The position numbers were made by a program, and so were the translations under genes. A stretch of DNA of 64,000 nt. It comes from Utricularia gibba (Eukaryota > Streptophyta > Magnoliopsida > Lamiales > Lentibulariaceae). A model generated the notes under the pieces. It did not search any database. It was not told the DNA's origin and saw nothing but the letters and a program-made list of their open reading frames with translations. Of this stretch, positions 1 through 20,096 are shown piece after piece (positions within the stretch are counted from its first letter, which is position 1; the number at the start of each line of letters is the position of its first letter). The stretch covers positions 496,001-560,000 of the forward strand of contig NEEC01000015.1 in the NCBI GenBank assembly GCA_002189035.1, written 5' to 3'.

Positions 1-2
1 TC

Positions 3-65
3 GAGAAAACAGCAAACTTTGATGCACTGATGGCTGCCGAACCAAATGAGAATGAGGAAGAGTAG
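3..65 (+). CDS. 3' end of an unidentified protein-coding gene
   Basis: The third forward frame is open from the left edge and stops with TAG at 63-65, leaving about 20 residues that end in a run of acidic residues (NENEEE). The tail is too short to name the family. The gene enters the window from the left. What follows (66-849) would be its 3' UTR and then the promoter of the next gene. Confidence 0.5.
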   Translation, partial: EKTANFDALMAAEPNENEEE

Positions 66-849
66 TTCAATGAAATATGATCGCAGCCATCACTTCCTGG
101 AGGTCGTTTCTGTATCCGCATAGCCACACTTTAGTACTTTCCTAGTCATGTTCGAGATCTGTCTGTCTTCTCCTTGCAACCGCCTACTGCTTGCTTGACA
201 AGCTTTTTTGTTATATGTGGGCAAATTGTGTTATCATTAGAACCAGCCTTCATTAATAGAACAAATCATTGCAAACCAACCTCAGCATTTTTCATGGTGC
301 ATTGCTCTTACCTTCAGAACGTGTTCGTCTACAACATACCGCACGGATGGATGAAACACCTTAAGATCAACGACAGTAGACTGAGCAAGGGAGGGATGTT
401 TATTACCTAGAAAATCTTCCCAGTTGTATTTCACTGACGCAGGCCATAACAAGAGAGGATGACTAGGATTGCACAATGAACATTCCCTACTTTGCATCTT
501 GCGACTAAAAGGCACGAGCCGCACAAAGCTTGCATTCGTATCGGGGGCTACAGAAATTGGGATTATGAGTGAAGAAGATTTCCACCCACCGTCATGAGTT
601 AATCTCGCGCAGCGGCGGCCGGCGACGGAGGTGACAGTGAAACTCATGGGCCTTAGTGCACTATTTGGTTGGGCGGGCCTGGGCAGGGCTCACTAGGGCC
701 ACCTTTACAATGGGCCCCAAGTCGAAATAGTTGAAAATAGAGTAAAAAGGTGGGGCATTTTTGAAAATAGCGGAAATACTGGGAGAAACTTTCCCAAGAC
801 AAAACTCATTCTCTTTGAAAATTTGGGGCAGAGGAAGGGAGCTCATCAA
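66..849. other. Intergenic: 3' UTR and upstream region of the LOLITA-like gene
   Basis: No supported gene is seen. Short open frames on both strands lack family similarity. The first part is presumably the 3' UTR of the gene ending at 65, and the last few hundred bases presumably hold the promoter and 5' UTR of the gene starting at 850. Confidence 0.4.
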
Positions 850-2056
850 ATGTTGCTCGCTGTCTTGATCGCCAATTCCCAAGGCAACATTCTCATTGAA
901 CGGTATACATCAATTTTCGTTCCATTTTGGCTGAGAAAAAGAATATTTTCTGTTGTTGTGGTTTCCTGATCTGCGATCTTCGATTCCTTGTGTATGTTTT
1001 TCCTCGTAGGTTGTCGTTCTCTGTTTTGGGTGGAAATTCAGTAGTTTGTACTTTGAAATGCCATGAACCTGTGCGCTGATCGAGTTTTAGCTTTGTCAAG
1101 TCTTGTAGGGGGTGCTCTCTAGAAGTTGATACAGCGATCTTGAGTGTTCTCTGGGTTTTGGAGATTATTCCCATATGAATATTTCCTTGCCATATTCTGT
1201 CGACAAAGCCAAATCCGTATCACATGAATAAAAAGCTCTGTGTTTTTTTTTGTTTCAGTTTCAATGGGGTTCCACCAGAGGAGCGTCTTCATTGGAGATC
1301 CTTTTTAGTGAAACTGGGATCAGACAACATCAGGGGAATCAAGAACGAGGAGCTTCTCGTTGCAAGTCACAAGTATGACACTTGTTGTTTTCTATTTTTC
1401 CCATTGTGATTCTTCTTGGCAGCTATGGCTTGTAAAATATTGGAGATACAATGCTCCAAGCAATTTGTTGTAAAATCCTAATGAACAGGCATGACGTAAG
1501 TCCCGGGGAGGATCCCTGCCATCGTCAAACCATGGCAAGATGCCCTAATGGCCCTTTTTCCCTTTTCAGGTCTGTTTACATTGTGTACACAGTGCTTGGA
1601 GATGTCACTGTTTTCGTGGTTGGAAAAGATGAATATGATGAGCTTGCCTGTGAGTATACCATTCAGATGTTACTATTACTTTCAAGAGATCCTTTTGCTC
1701 CTGTTACATGATCTGATGAAGGCCATTTCAAACAGCTCGGATTTGTGCTAAGCTCTATTTTCCTGTTGTTAATGATCCTAGTGGCAGAAGCCATCTTCGT
1801 CATAACCTCGGCCATCAAGGACGTGTGTGGGAAACCGCCGACGGAGCGTGTCTTCCTCGACAAGTACGGGAAAATATGCTTGTGCTTGGATGAGATTGTG
1901 TGGAAGGTGAGCAATACTTTGTGTTTCATTCCCCATTAACTGTTCCCACTCTTGGCATTTACATTGAAGCTTCCCGTTTGGAAGGGTCTGTTGGAGAACA
2001 TGGACAAGGATAGAATCAAGAGACTCATCCGCCTGAAACCACCAAATGACTTCTGA
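850..2056 (+). CDS. LOLITA: LOLITA-like longin-domain protein (small subunit of the TPLATE/TSET complex)
   Basis: Five exons (850-902, 1259-1372, 1570-1649, 1782-1906, 1985-2056) join in phase to give 147 residues. All introns are GT-AG. The protein is a small sigma/zeta-like longin fold: it starts with MLLAVLIANSQGNILIER, continues with GVPPEER and VYIVYTVLGD, and ends in a KYGKICLCLDEIVWKGLLE segment. I match this to Arabidopsis At1g15370 (LOLITA), the sigma-like subunit of the TPLATE adaptor complex that drives clathrin-mediated endocytosis at the plasma membrane. The relation to coatomer zeta is fold-level only; the conserved C-terminus differs. The first exon is short (17 codons) and would be missed by simple ORF calling. 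No frame damage is seen. The assignment rests on remembered similarity. Confidence 0.8.
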
Positions 2057-2395
2057 TCCAGCTCCCCTTCAACAATACTAATTGTCTCCCTCCATCTTGT
2101 GCTTGTGCTGTATGTTGACATCCGAATCCCTATTCCTGTTTGAGAAATTTCAGGAGAAGAAACCATGTTGGTTGATGGATTTCATTCTCCTTCACACCCC
2201 GACGGTTGAGCTGTAGTTACAACTCCCCGCACTTCTCGTGACGGCAGTGAATGTCCCAGACAGACACTTGTCTTCTCTCACCTCTCGTGATTCATTGAAT
2301 TCCAGTCAGCACTCCGACAACGAGCGGCCTGCCTATAGTTATACCCAGTTCACATGCCACCCCAGTTCAGACTTCCTGATCCGAAGGTTCCAAAA
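2057..2395. other. Intergenic between the LOLITA-like gene and TMM
   Basis: This stretch carries no supported gene. It must contain the 3' end of the upstream transcript and the TMM promoter. One open frame (2238-2438) overlaps the TMM signal-peptide region but looks like chance. Confidence 0.35.
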
Positions 2396-3834
2396 ATGCT
2401 GTCCTTGGCTGCTCATCTTCTCATTCTTCTGGTGCTAGCTCCCGACCCTCGCGCTTGTCATTCTCCCTGATCGGCGCGTCGGCGGAGGCGATTCAAGCAG
2501 GCTCGCCGGCACCCGCACCCAGCAGTAGAGCCAAAGCCAGAGCCGACCCGGCGGAGCAGAGGGCGGTGTGTGACATCATGAGAGCCACGGGGAACGATTG
2601 GGTGGCCTCCATCCCCGACGTGTGCCGCGGCCGGTGGCACGGTATCGAGTGCGTCCTGCAATCGGACGGCTTTTTGCACGTTGTGTCTCTGTCGTTCGGA
2701 GTTCTGTCCGAAGACACTGCATTTCCGACGTGCAGTTCATCTCGGCCCGTCATTTCTCCCTCCGTCGCCAACCTCCCCCATCTCCGGGCTCTCTTCTTTT
2801 ACAACTGTCTAGGGAGCAATCCTCAGGTCATTCCATTGTTCTTGGGCCTATTGGGCTCAAACTTACACACTTTGGTCCTAAGAGGAAATGGTCTTATTGG
2901 GCCTATACCAAGTGAGCTGGGAAACCTATCGGGCCTAAGGCTACTGGATCTACACGGCAACAATCTTCACGGTGCAATCCCGGCGAGTCTTGGCCGCATC
3001 GGGGGTTTGACGACGTTGGATCTGAGCTGGAACAGGCTTATTGGAGAAGTTCCAAGCATTTCTTACCCTAAGCTGGTCGTTTTGGATGTGAACCAAAACC
3101 AGCTCACGGGGCGGCTTCCGGTACAGCTTCTAACAAGCAGCTCCCTGTTGAAAGTTGATCTGAGCCGGAACAGGTTTTCTGGCGAAATCCCCCAATTCAC
3201 TGGTCTACCGAACCTCATTCTTCTGGATCTGAGCCACAACGCCTTAACCGGTCCTTTGCCGGAATCTCTGGCGAGTTTGACGTCTCTCCAGGGGCTCGTC
3301 CTCCGTGACAATCCATTAGCGGCGGCGACGCTTCAAGGGTCCACGTTCGCCGGGCTGACCAGCCTAGTCGTCCTCGATCTCTCCAACATGAACTTGGAAG
3401 GACCGATACCTGAATCAATCGGCGGTCTGACGACGCTGCGTGTGGTTCGGCTCGAGCGGAACAGGCTGAACGGCTCCATTCCGAAGAGCTTCGCCAGGAT
3501 GAATGCGCTAAGTGAGCTTTGGCTGGAGGGGAATGAATTGACGGGGGCGATTCCTTTGAAGAGGGAGAAGATTTGGAGAATGGGGAGGAATTTGAGGATT
3601 GCGAAAAACATTGGGCTGTGTTACGATACCGGAATCGGGGATGATGATTTGAGCACATTAGCCGGCAACGGAATAAGGCGGTGTGCGGCGGGGAATCCCC
3701 GGAAACCGGTAAGAGTTGAGCATGTCTCCGGTGAGATGATGGGCTCCGAAACAAGCACCGAATCGGGTTCGTCAAGCAGTGGGTTGGGAATAGGCACCAC
3801 CATCTTCTTCATGGTTCTTTTGCGGTTGCTCTGA
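2396..3834 (+). CDS. TMM: TOO MANY MOUTHS (TMM) leucine-rich repeat receptor-like protein, with a frame break near its start
   Basis: The long frame from about 2455 to the stop at 3832-3834 encodes the TMM ectodomain. It has the hallmark N-terminal cap (DIMRATGNDW, then VCRGRWHGIEC), about ten plant LRRs, a cap with WRMGRNLRIA and cysteines, and a weakly hydrophobic tail (SSGLGIGTTIFFMVLLRLL). TMM is a receptor-like protein without a kinase. It pairs with ERECTA-family kinases and tunes EPF peptide signalling in stomatal patterning. The frame has no ATG before the cap. The only good start, ATG at 2396, begins a signal peptide (MLSLAAHLLILLVLA) in a different frame that stops at 2468-2470. One base missing between about 2430 and 2470 would join the two into roughly 480 residues. 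The Arabidopsis gene is intronless as I recall, so a hidden intron is unlikely. Confidence 0.85.
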
Positions 3835-5052
3835 TCTCCTGTGGCTTGGAAGATTATTCAAACTCAGCCGCTCTGTGGTTCGTCCACATGGGATCCCTTC
3901 ATCATGTTGCAAAACAACCGAACCGAGACTGCTACCAAAATCGGTGAAACCGAAGGAGCTTCACCATGCGATCGGATTAAAAAACACGGAATTCAACTCC
4001 TTGAACTGCCATGTTTCCCCTGTTCCTCCATCCAGACTTAGGGACTGGCTGTGCCATTTAAAAGAGGCTGGAGATAAAAGCATTGATAGGAAACTTACCA
4101 TATGATAGCTGTAGACTGCAGACTCCATGAACTTGGAGAAAATGATGGATAATGTACGCCATATCCTCGCAGATAAAGAACAAGAATATGTATGCTGAGT
4201 GACAGAGCAATTGCGCTTCGGTCAAAGCAGACAACGGAGGCTACATACGCATTTTTTTTTTCCTGCAGAAACAACACATGCGTGAAAAAGCAATTAGACA
4301 GCAACGAAAACATTCAAAAGTGCTGCGTCTTCCATTCATGAACAACCGCGAAACAGAATCCAAAATTTCAACCAAGATTTGAGAATTCGACCACTGAGTC
4401 AACAGATCATCGAATAGACATGACTCAGATGCAATAAACACCTTCAAACTAGAATTCAGAACTAAAGAATTGATCTATACCAAGGCAGCGGATGAAAAAC
4501 CAACCAGATTCGCAAAAAAAAAAAATCCTAACAAAGAATGGCGACGACGGGAACCAGATAACAATCACCAAACTGAATAGCAGATACACGCACCTTGACG
4601 TGTTGCACTCGCTGGAGAGGGGTCTTTGAATGTTGGTGTATCTTTTATGTTTCATAAAATATTTTTTCCCTTACAACTATTATTTTAATAACATTACACA
4701 TATGATTTTAATTATAAATTTTTTATGAAAGAAACAATTTTATTTAAATATAAATGTTTATAATTTTCAAATAAATCTCATTCATATTTAATACCAAGGC
4801 ATACCAAGTCGTGAACGGCCTCGAGATTATCGAATGGGTAAAGAACTAAATTCTGATTACACAACAATACGCACGAAGAAGCCACAAGCATCCCAAAACC
4901 ATTCGTTGCGCATTTAACATACAGTAGTCAGATGTATCAGTTTTCCGGCCTCGCCGGTCGTCCCTGTTCGCCTGTCTCCGAGAAATGCAACGGCCTGTTG
5001 ACAGCCAGGTTAGTGGTCCTTTACGTTCCCCAGCTGCTGCTGCTGTAGGCGA
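3835..5052. other. Intergenic between TMM and PRP8
   Basis: The region holds the TMM 3' side and the PRP8 3' UTR on the minus strand. It becomes strongly AT-rich at about 4660-4790. Short open frames on both strands show no family features. Confidence 0.4.
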
Positions 5053-14455
<9,403 letters not shown>

Positions 14456-15235
14456 CTCTGTATCCCTTTGAACTTCAAGAAAAACAGCTACAAAGTAGAT
14501 TTCCTGTGCTCATGAGATATGGCGATTCTCGGAACCTCGACAGTGAAAAAAGGGTAGTAGCAGAAGAAGACTATCGAGAGGGAAAAGGGTTTACAGTGGG
14601 AAGAAACGCCAACCGTATTTCTCTCGATCCCACGGACACTGAGCGAAATGGCGGAATTGGGCTGGAATTTATAAAGCCCAAAAGAAGCTCGAAAGGCAGT
14701 TGAAATGGACCGACTACTTATTGCTCTCTGAAAATGGGCCTCCGCAAACGATACCAAGGTGCTGAAACGCCTTCTTCTGAAACTTCCAGGTCAGTCGTTT
14801 GAGGGGAATTACACATTACCTAGATTCAGCATCCGAGGTTCTGCAACCCGGAGCCGTCGAGAGCCTGGAACTTCTGTTATGTGGTTCCGTAATAGCGGAA
14901 AATGATGTCGCTCTTTCCAAATCGAGTACCTATTCAAGAACCCACCTCAATTTCATAGCAAGGAAGACGGGAATGTGCAATCTAAACAGCGAAATTCAAT
15001 GCTAAGAAGATGTGCAGGGATTTATTCCGTGTCTTCGATAAAATGGTGGATGCCAATCATTCGCCTGGCCCCGTGAGTTAAAAAGAATGGGTCTTGCGCT
15101 TGCTGTTCTTGTTGGATGATGAAGAGCGGCTGTAATCCCGATACCCAAGTCTTTAGCCCTGTTATGGCAGAGCTATTTCTCCAAGGTAATGTTGACGATG
15201 CAGTTCTTTTGTTTATAGAAATTGTATGTTTGGGA
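14456..15235. promoter_or_regulatory. PRP8 5' UTR and promoter region; 3' side of the DUF247 gene
   Basis: This spacer lies upstream of the PRP8 start (minus strand) and downstream of the DUF247 stop. The overlapping open frames at 14404-14757 on both strands have no recognisable domain and are probably UTR. No clear core promoter element was assigned. Confidence 0.4.
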
Positions 15236-16756
15236 CTAGTTTCTCTTTGCAAAGCCTATCAGTGACAAAAACCCTTCAGAACTCACGATGATCATCATTA
15301 GGACCAGCAATAGCATGAGAATCATCTGCCAAGATTGGAAGTTTTTTCTGTCGAAGAGGTTCCTGAAGCTGCCCCTCTTCCTCCTGTTGTAATAGGCATT
15401 CACCTCTTGAATGACCGTGTCCAAGAAGCACAGTTTTGTCAGTTGGGTAAGCTTGTTCATGCCATTCCATAACTCAGCCGCTTCTTCATCACTTCTCAGA
15501 TGGTTCAGAAGGATCCCTTGTTCCCTCAGCGTCCTTGCATCCTCTGTGGTGTCGATTATTGCATTTATCAGTTCGACGTATCGAGTTAGAACCGGTGGTC
15601 CTGCTGCTATGCACGATTCATAGGCCACCAAGTTCCTGAGAACCACCTCGGAGTTGATGTCTACGCTGATGATGGGAAGGTGTAAAGTTGCTGTTTTTCC
15701 GTCAAATCTGATGCCGGCGATACCGGAATCCATGGCCGAAAAGTGCACCCCGACCCTCGATAGTTCAGTCACTGATGGAATGGTTGTTTCCTCCATCAAC
15801 GCAGGCTGGTTCCCCATGTCACAGTCTCTGTTTTCCGGATTCTCTTCATTGAAGAAAATGTATCCAACCTGTTTGATCAGAATCAGGCCTGGGAATCCGC
15901 AAATAAACTTCAGAAACAGTTTGCAGATGAACTTCACTGGCCTTGAAACCACTAGTTTCCTGATCAAACTAAGCGGGCTCGTCCATGGAATAGATTTTGG
16001 GTCATGTTGATCAGCAGCATCTTGTGATGGCTCTTCCAACTTGGGAACAGTCAGCTTGTACAAGAAATCCAGCAGATGGGCGGAATCCATGAGCTCTTGA
16101 ACATCGTCATCATCAAGCTTCTCTTTGACTCTTCTGAACGGTGAGATCTTCTCAAAAAACCCCATCAATTGTTTATAAAGAAACTCGTCTGATTCACATA
16201 CAGATTCCAACAGATGATGCCCTGTTTTCTTCAGCAGGAACAATGGTATCTGGTTCTCAAGCATGATGATATCTCTGATCACTGAATCATGGCTCCATCT
16301 TGATAACTGAAGTACCCCCTTTTGATCTGAGACATCAGCTAAAAATTGAAGAAGGAAACATGAGCTAACAGCCATCATCCAGGCGAGAGTTTCGCCGTCG
16401 AAACACAACACCTCATAGTAGCAATGCCGGATCATCAGCTCAAACTTGACCAAGTGATCAACAAGAGCCTGAAACTTGAACCCACGGTGCTCTCTTCTTG
16501 CTCTTCTTGCAGTAGCAATCTTAATAAACTCTGATCCTCGGAGCTCTCTTCGGAAATGGTGGTAAGGACTCAACCCCACCACCTGAGGAGTGTAGTGCTG
16601 TGGACTTGTGAGACTCATGGTTTTAGGGATGGTGAAGATGGAAACCTCGGCAACGGACTCCGATTCGTCGCTATCATCATCGACGTCGTCGAGCCATCTT
16701 CGAATGTCGATGATCCAACGTTGTTCGTCAAAATTCAGGTTAGATTTGGAGTTCAT
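15236..16756 (-). CDS. DUF247 (UPF0481) family protein
   Basis: A single 506-residue frame from ATG (16754-16756). It has the family layout: an acidic N-terminus, a HYTPQVVGLSPYHH segment, RDIIMLENQIPLFLLKK, a middle variable part, a C-terminal conserved stretch (GIRFDGKTATLHLPIISVD, then NLVAYESC), and one membrane segment at about residues 478-500 followed by a short basic tail. DUF247 proteins are a large plant family of mostly unknown function, usually intronless as here. One member pair forms the self-incompatibility determinants of grasses. The gene is divergent from acetylornithine aminotransferase. Nothing points to a specific role. Confidence 0.9.
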   Translation of the reverse strand: MNSKSNLNFDEQRWIIDIRRWLDDVDDDSDESESVAEVSIFTIPKTMSLTSPQHYTPQVVGLSPYHHFRRELRGSEFIKIATARRARREHRGFKFQALVDHLVKFELMIRHCYYEVLCFDGETLAWMMAVSSCFLLQFLADVSDQKGVLQLSRWSHDSVIRDIIMLENQIPLFLLKKTGHHLLESVCESDEFLYKQLMGFFEKISPFRRVKEKLDDDDVQELMDSAHLLDFLYKLTVPKLEEPSQDAADQHDPKSIPWTSPLSLIRKLVVSRPVKFICKLFLKFICGFPGLILIKQVGYIFFNEENPENRDCDMGNQPALMEETTIPSVTELSRVGVHFSAMDSGIAGIRFDGKTATLHLPIISVDINSEVVLRNLVAYESCIAAGPPVLTRYVELINAIIDTTEDARTLREQGILLNHLRSDEEAAELWNGMNKLTQLTKLCFLDTVIQEVNAYYNRRKRGSFRNLFDRKNFQSWQMILMLLLVLMMIIVSSEGFLSLIGFAKRN

Positions 16757-17065
16757 GGTGGCATTGTGTAGAGGAGAGGGATCCCCCTCTAGTCTTTATG
16801 TCGTTGAGAGACGCAGGTAACGGAGAGTGTAACTGTAAGAATTTGGTTTATGTTAAATGAGCCCTTAATTAAGAGATTGTTATTAATGTTGACTTAGTTC
16901 TTTATTAGGGAGACCGTGCATTAATTAATATTGTATAATAAAAAGATTTTTTTTTTAAATGGTGAAATTTTAATTATTTATCCCTTAAATTACGCGTGCT
17001 AAATAGATTTTTCGCTGTCACCCAAGTCGCTCACGACGCGCCGCCGCCGCTGCTGGCAACGAAGA
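16757..17065. promoter_or_regulatory. Short divergent promoter region
   Basis: The 309 bp between the DUF247 start and the aminotransferase start must contain both promoters and 5' UTRs. The middle (about 16850-16995) is AT-rich, with a poly(T) tract near 16946. No specific regulatory element is claimed. Confidence 0.5.
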
Positions 17066-18714
17066 ATGAGCTGTTCGATGTCTCTTGCGCTCAACATCTC
17101 ACCAACTCCGGGCACCCGCTGCGCGGTGGCGAAAGGTCCATTCAGTTGGGCCGTAGGACCTCGAGCATGCGTCGGCGAGGCGGTATCGGCACCAGGATCA
17201 AGCAGTGATATATCGGTTCATCAGACGAAAACCGCCAAAATCATGGCCGACGAGAAGAAATTCTTGGTGGGGACCTACGCGAGGTCGCCGGTTGTATTCG
17301 CTAGAGGTAAAGGGTGTAAATTGTATGATGTTGAGGGACGAGAGTATCTGGATCTGACTGCGGGCATTGCCGTGAATGCCCTTGGACATGGCGATCCTGA
17401 TTTTGTCGCTACCGTTAAGGATCAGGTGGAGCTGCTCACGCACGTAAGCAACGTCTTCTACACTGAACCACCGGTGAGTACATGCTATTCCTTTTCCCTC
17501 TTTGAAACGGGGCACCTTCTCCTTAGTCAATTCTGTATTTGATGTGTTCGTTTCTAAAAAAACGACGCGATTTGTGTTGTAGAGGCTGAGTCCCCTGAGA
17601 AATGCACTGTGGAGAATTTTTCTAGAGCTTGAACTCAAAAAGACTGAATCTTTTTGCAGGTGGTGCTTGCGAAACGCTTAGTATCCAGCTCATTTGCGGA
17701 TAGGGTGTTCTATTGCAACTCTGGGACTGAGGCTAATGAAGGTGCGATTAAGTTCTCAAGGAAATTCCAGAGAAAATCACATCCTGATGCAGAGGACCCG
17801 CCAGTGAATTTCATAGCATTTAGCAACTGCTTCCATGGTCGGACAATGGGCTCGGTTGCACTGACTAGCAAAGAGCACTACAGATTACCATTTGATCCTG
17901 TCATGCCTGGAGTCACTTTTTTGGAGTATGGTGATACTCAGGCTACAGTCGACTTGATTCAGACCAGAAAGTTTGCTGCAGTTTTCGTGGAACCAGTTCA
18001 AGGAGAAGGAGGTATACTTGGTGCAACAAAAGAATTCTTACAACAACTGCGTGCTGCCTGTGATGATGCCGGCTGTCTTCTCGTTTTCGACGAGGTATTG
18101 GTCATTGCGCCTCCTTCCCTGTTTTTATACCCTGGACTCTTTCTTTGATATGTGGCTTGCTTTGTGCCTGAAAGGTGCAATGCGGCCTCGGCCGAACCGG
18201 CCATCTCTGGGCACATGAAGCTTACGGTGTATACCCCGACATAATGACAGTCGCCAAGCCTCTCGCCGGAGGGCTTCCCATTGGTGCTATCCTAACAACT
18301 GAGCGCATCGCTGCTGCCATAGCTCCGGGAGACCATGGCAGCACATTTGCCGGCAATCCCTTAGTCTGCAGTGCTGCAATCACAGTGTTTGACAAAATAT
18401 CAGACCCAAGATTTCTTGCCAGTGTGTCCGAGAAGGGACAGTATTTCAAACAACTATTGGCACGAAAGCTTGGAGGCAATCCCCATGTCAAAGAAATACG
18501 AGGTTTCGGGCTCCTTATCGGCATAGAGCTAGATGTGGCAGCCTCCCCAGTAGTGGAAGCATGCCTACAGTCAGGTCTCCTGGTTTTAACCGCAGGAAAG
18601 GGAAATGTAATCAGAATCGTGCCTCCATTGATAATCTCAACGGAAGAACTGGAACAGGCAGCCAGTATCTTGGTTAGTTCACTTACTGCTCTTGATGCCC
18701 GGAGCAAGAGTTAA
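17066..18714 (+). CDS. WIN1: Acetylornithine aminotransferase, plastid/mitochondrial
   Basis: Three exons (17066-17473, 17660-18094, 18175-18714) give about 460 residues. The enzyme is a class III PLP aminotransferase that converts N-acetylglutamate semialdehyde to N2-acetylornithine in arginine synthesis. Visible motifs are [12 protein letters not shown] (phosphate-binding turn), FHGRTMGS, the cofactor aspartate in [14 protein letters not shown], the Schiff-base lysine in [14 protein letters not shown], and GSTFAGNPL. The first 60 or so residues lack enzyme similarity and are rich in S, A, P and R, fitting an organelle transit peptide. Arabidopsis has one such gene, known as WIN1, hence the symbol. 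The start was chosen as the first ATG in frame; a second ATG is four codons later. Frames are intact. Confidence 0.92.
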
Positions 18715-18968
18715 CTGTTTCACCCTGCGTGTGCCATGGTAAATGTGCCATATAACTATATATGAATCGCTGGATGCTGGTCTTTAAAGTTTATCTTTTC
18801 TTTTTCTTGTTCCCTTGAATTCTATGGCAACATGCATTCTCTTCATATGAATGTACTTTGAGGGGATTCATCCGATGCATTTAGTCCTCTATAAGAGCAT
18901 ATGTAACAGTTGCAGAAGTACTCAAAGTTTCAAAAACAATGGTAACTGCTCAAGAATCGAATTTGGCG

Positions 18969-19805
18969 CTATGGGAACTTTTGCAAGGTGTCATTTTGTC
19001 TATTCAGCTTGGTATCAATCAGATCTCCATCTTCCAGTTTCACCTGGGAATGCAATTCAAAGGAGAATGACACATTAGAAGCTGCGATTCTCCATTCATG
19101 CATGAAACAGGGGGAAGATAAAGAGACCTCATCTGGGGTGCTCTCCCCTCGGAGGCGATGACCACGGCACACGAAAACAAAGTGATCCCTCTCCACTTGT
19201 TGTTGGTAACAGTAAGCATTCATCAGTTTCCTCAGAGGGGTTGTTCTTTTCATCCTGAACAGCTTCACATCATCATCCTGCCCCTGTGGAAGCCATGGAA
19301 GGGGAGAACTCAACTCCTGCAGTGCCTTAGGAGACCTACCAGACAGACCTCTTTCTTGAGTTTGAGACAGATTTTGGTGGGCGGCTCATCTTCGTCCAGA
19401 TTTCGATGCAGAAACACATCAATCTCATCCCCATCTTCCAGTTTCATCTAAACAAGGGCATCATCAATGGCGTAACGTGAAAAATAGATAAGCCATCAGA
19501 CTACACAAGAAACAGAGTAGAAACCTGCCGTGGGGTGCTGTCGCCGAGGAGGGAACTGCCGCTGAACAAGAAATCAAAGGCATTCATCTCCGGACGTCGT
19601 CGGACACGAATACAATACGCATCCATCAGTTTCTGGAGCGGCGTTGTTGTTTTCATCCTGAAAATCCTTTCACTCCCACCCTGTGAATCGTCCGCAAAAC
19701 ATCATCTCACAGATGAAAGACAGAGGGAGGAGAGAGGGAGAAGAGTAAAACCCTTTTAACACGAAGGTTGATGCGTGCTGCCGCCGTCTCTTCTGCCGGC
19801 TCCAT
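18969..19805 (-). CDS. Di-SUMO-like protein: two fused SUMO folds, no C-terminal diglycine
   Basis: Five exons (19752-19805, 19525-19680, 19349-19447, 19128-19283, 18969-19043) join in phase to 179 residues. Each half repeats the SUMO exon pattern: a strand before an intron (RINLRVKR; KICLKLKKE), the FRMK..TPL.KLM.AYC core with LF.G..L.GDSTP (second copy FVCRGHRLRGESTP), then KLEDGDEID or KLEDGDLID. The first half ends DVFLHRNLDEDEPP and runs into the second without a diglycine. The second ends QNDTLQKFP, also without diglycine, so neither half should be conjugated like SUMO. Known two-SUMO proteins include the grass DSUL proteins and NIP45/Rad60-type proteins; this one differs in being short and bare. 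It lies beside a single-SUMO gene on the same strand, which suggests local duplication and fusion. Confidence 0.75.
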
Positions 19806-20096
19806 TCTCCGACCCTCCCCACTGGTTGCAGTAGGCATCACTATTTATACAACAGTACCAATGGAACCAAACCAAAAACGCATGATTAAAAATCAAATAT
19901 TATATTTTTAAATGAATATATGAATTTACTTTTATCTCATTTAAACTATTAAAAAACTATAAAAAATAATTTATCTTTAACGCATGTGCTAAATGCCTCT
20001 CTTTAGAGGGCAACTCATGAAATCACAAGCAATTTTTCAACTGTTTATTCCAAAGCCAAGAGTTTCCAGCTCTGAGAGGCAGCCGCATGCGCATAT

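Noticed and set aside
850-2056. Coatomer zeta or AP sigma subunit
   Set aside because: The longin fold is shared, but the specific blocks (GVPPEER, KYGKICLCLDEIVW, end in LKPPNDF) fit the TPLATE-complex LOLITA family better.
3215-3775. 186-residue minus-strand frame opposite TMM
   Set aside because: Shadow of the leucine-rich repeat coding sequence; composition and period match the plus-strand gene.
16556-16820. Plus-strand frames opposite the DUF247 N-terminus
   Set aside because: Mirror frames of a strong minus-strand coding region with no start context or similarity.
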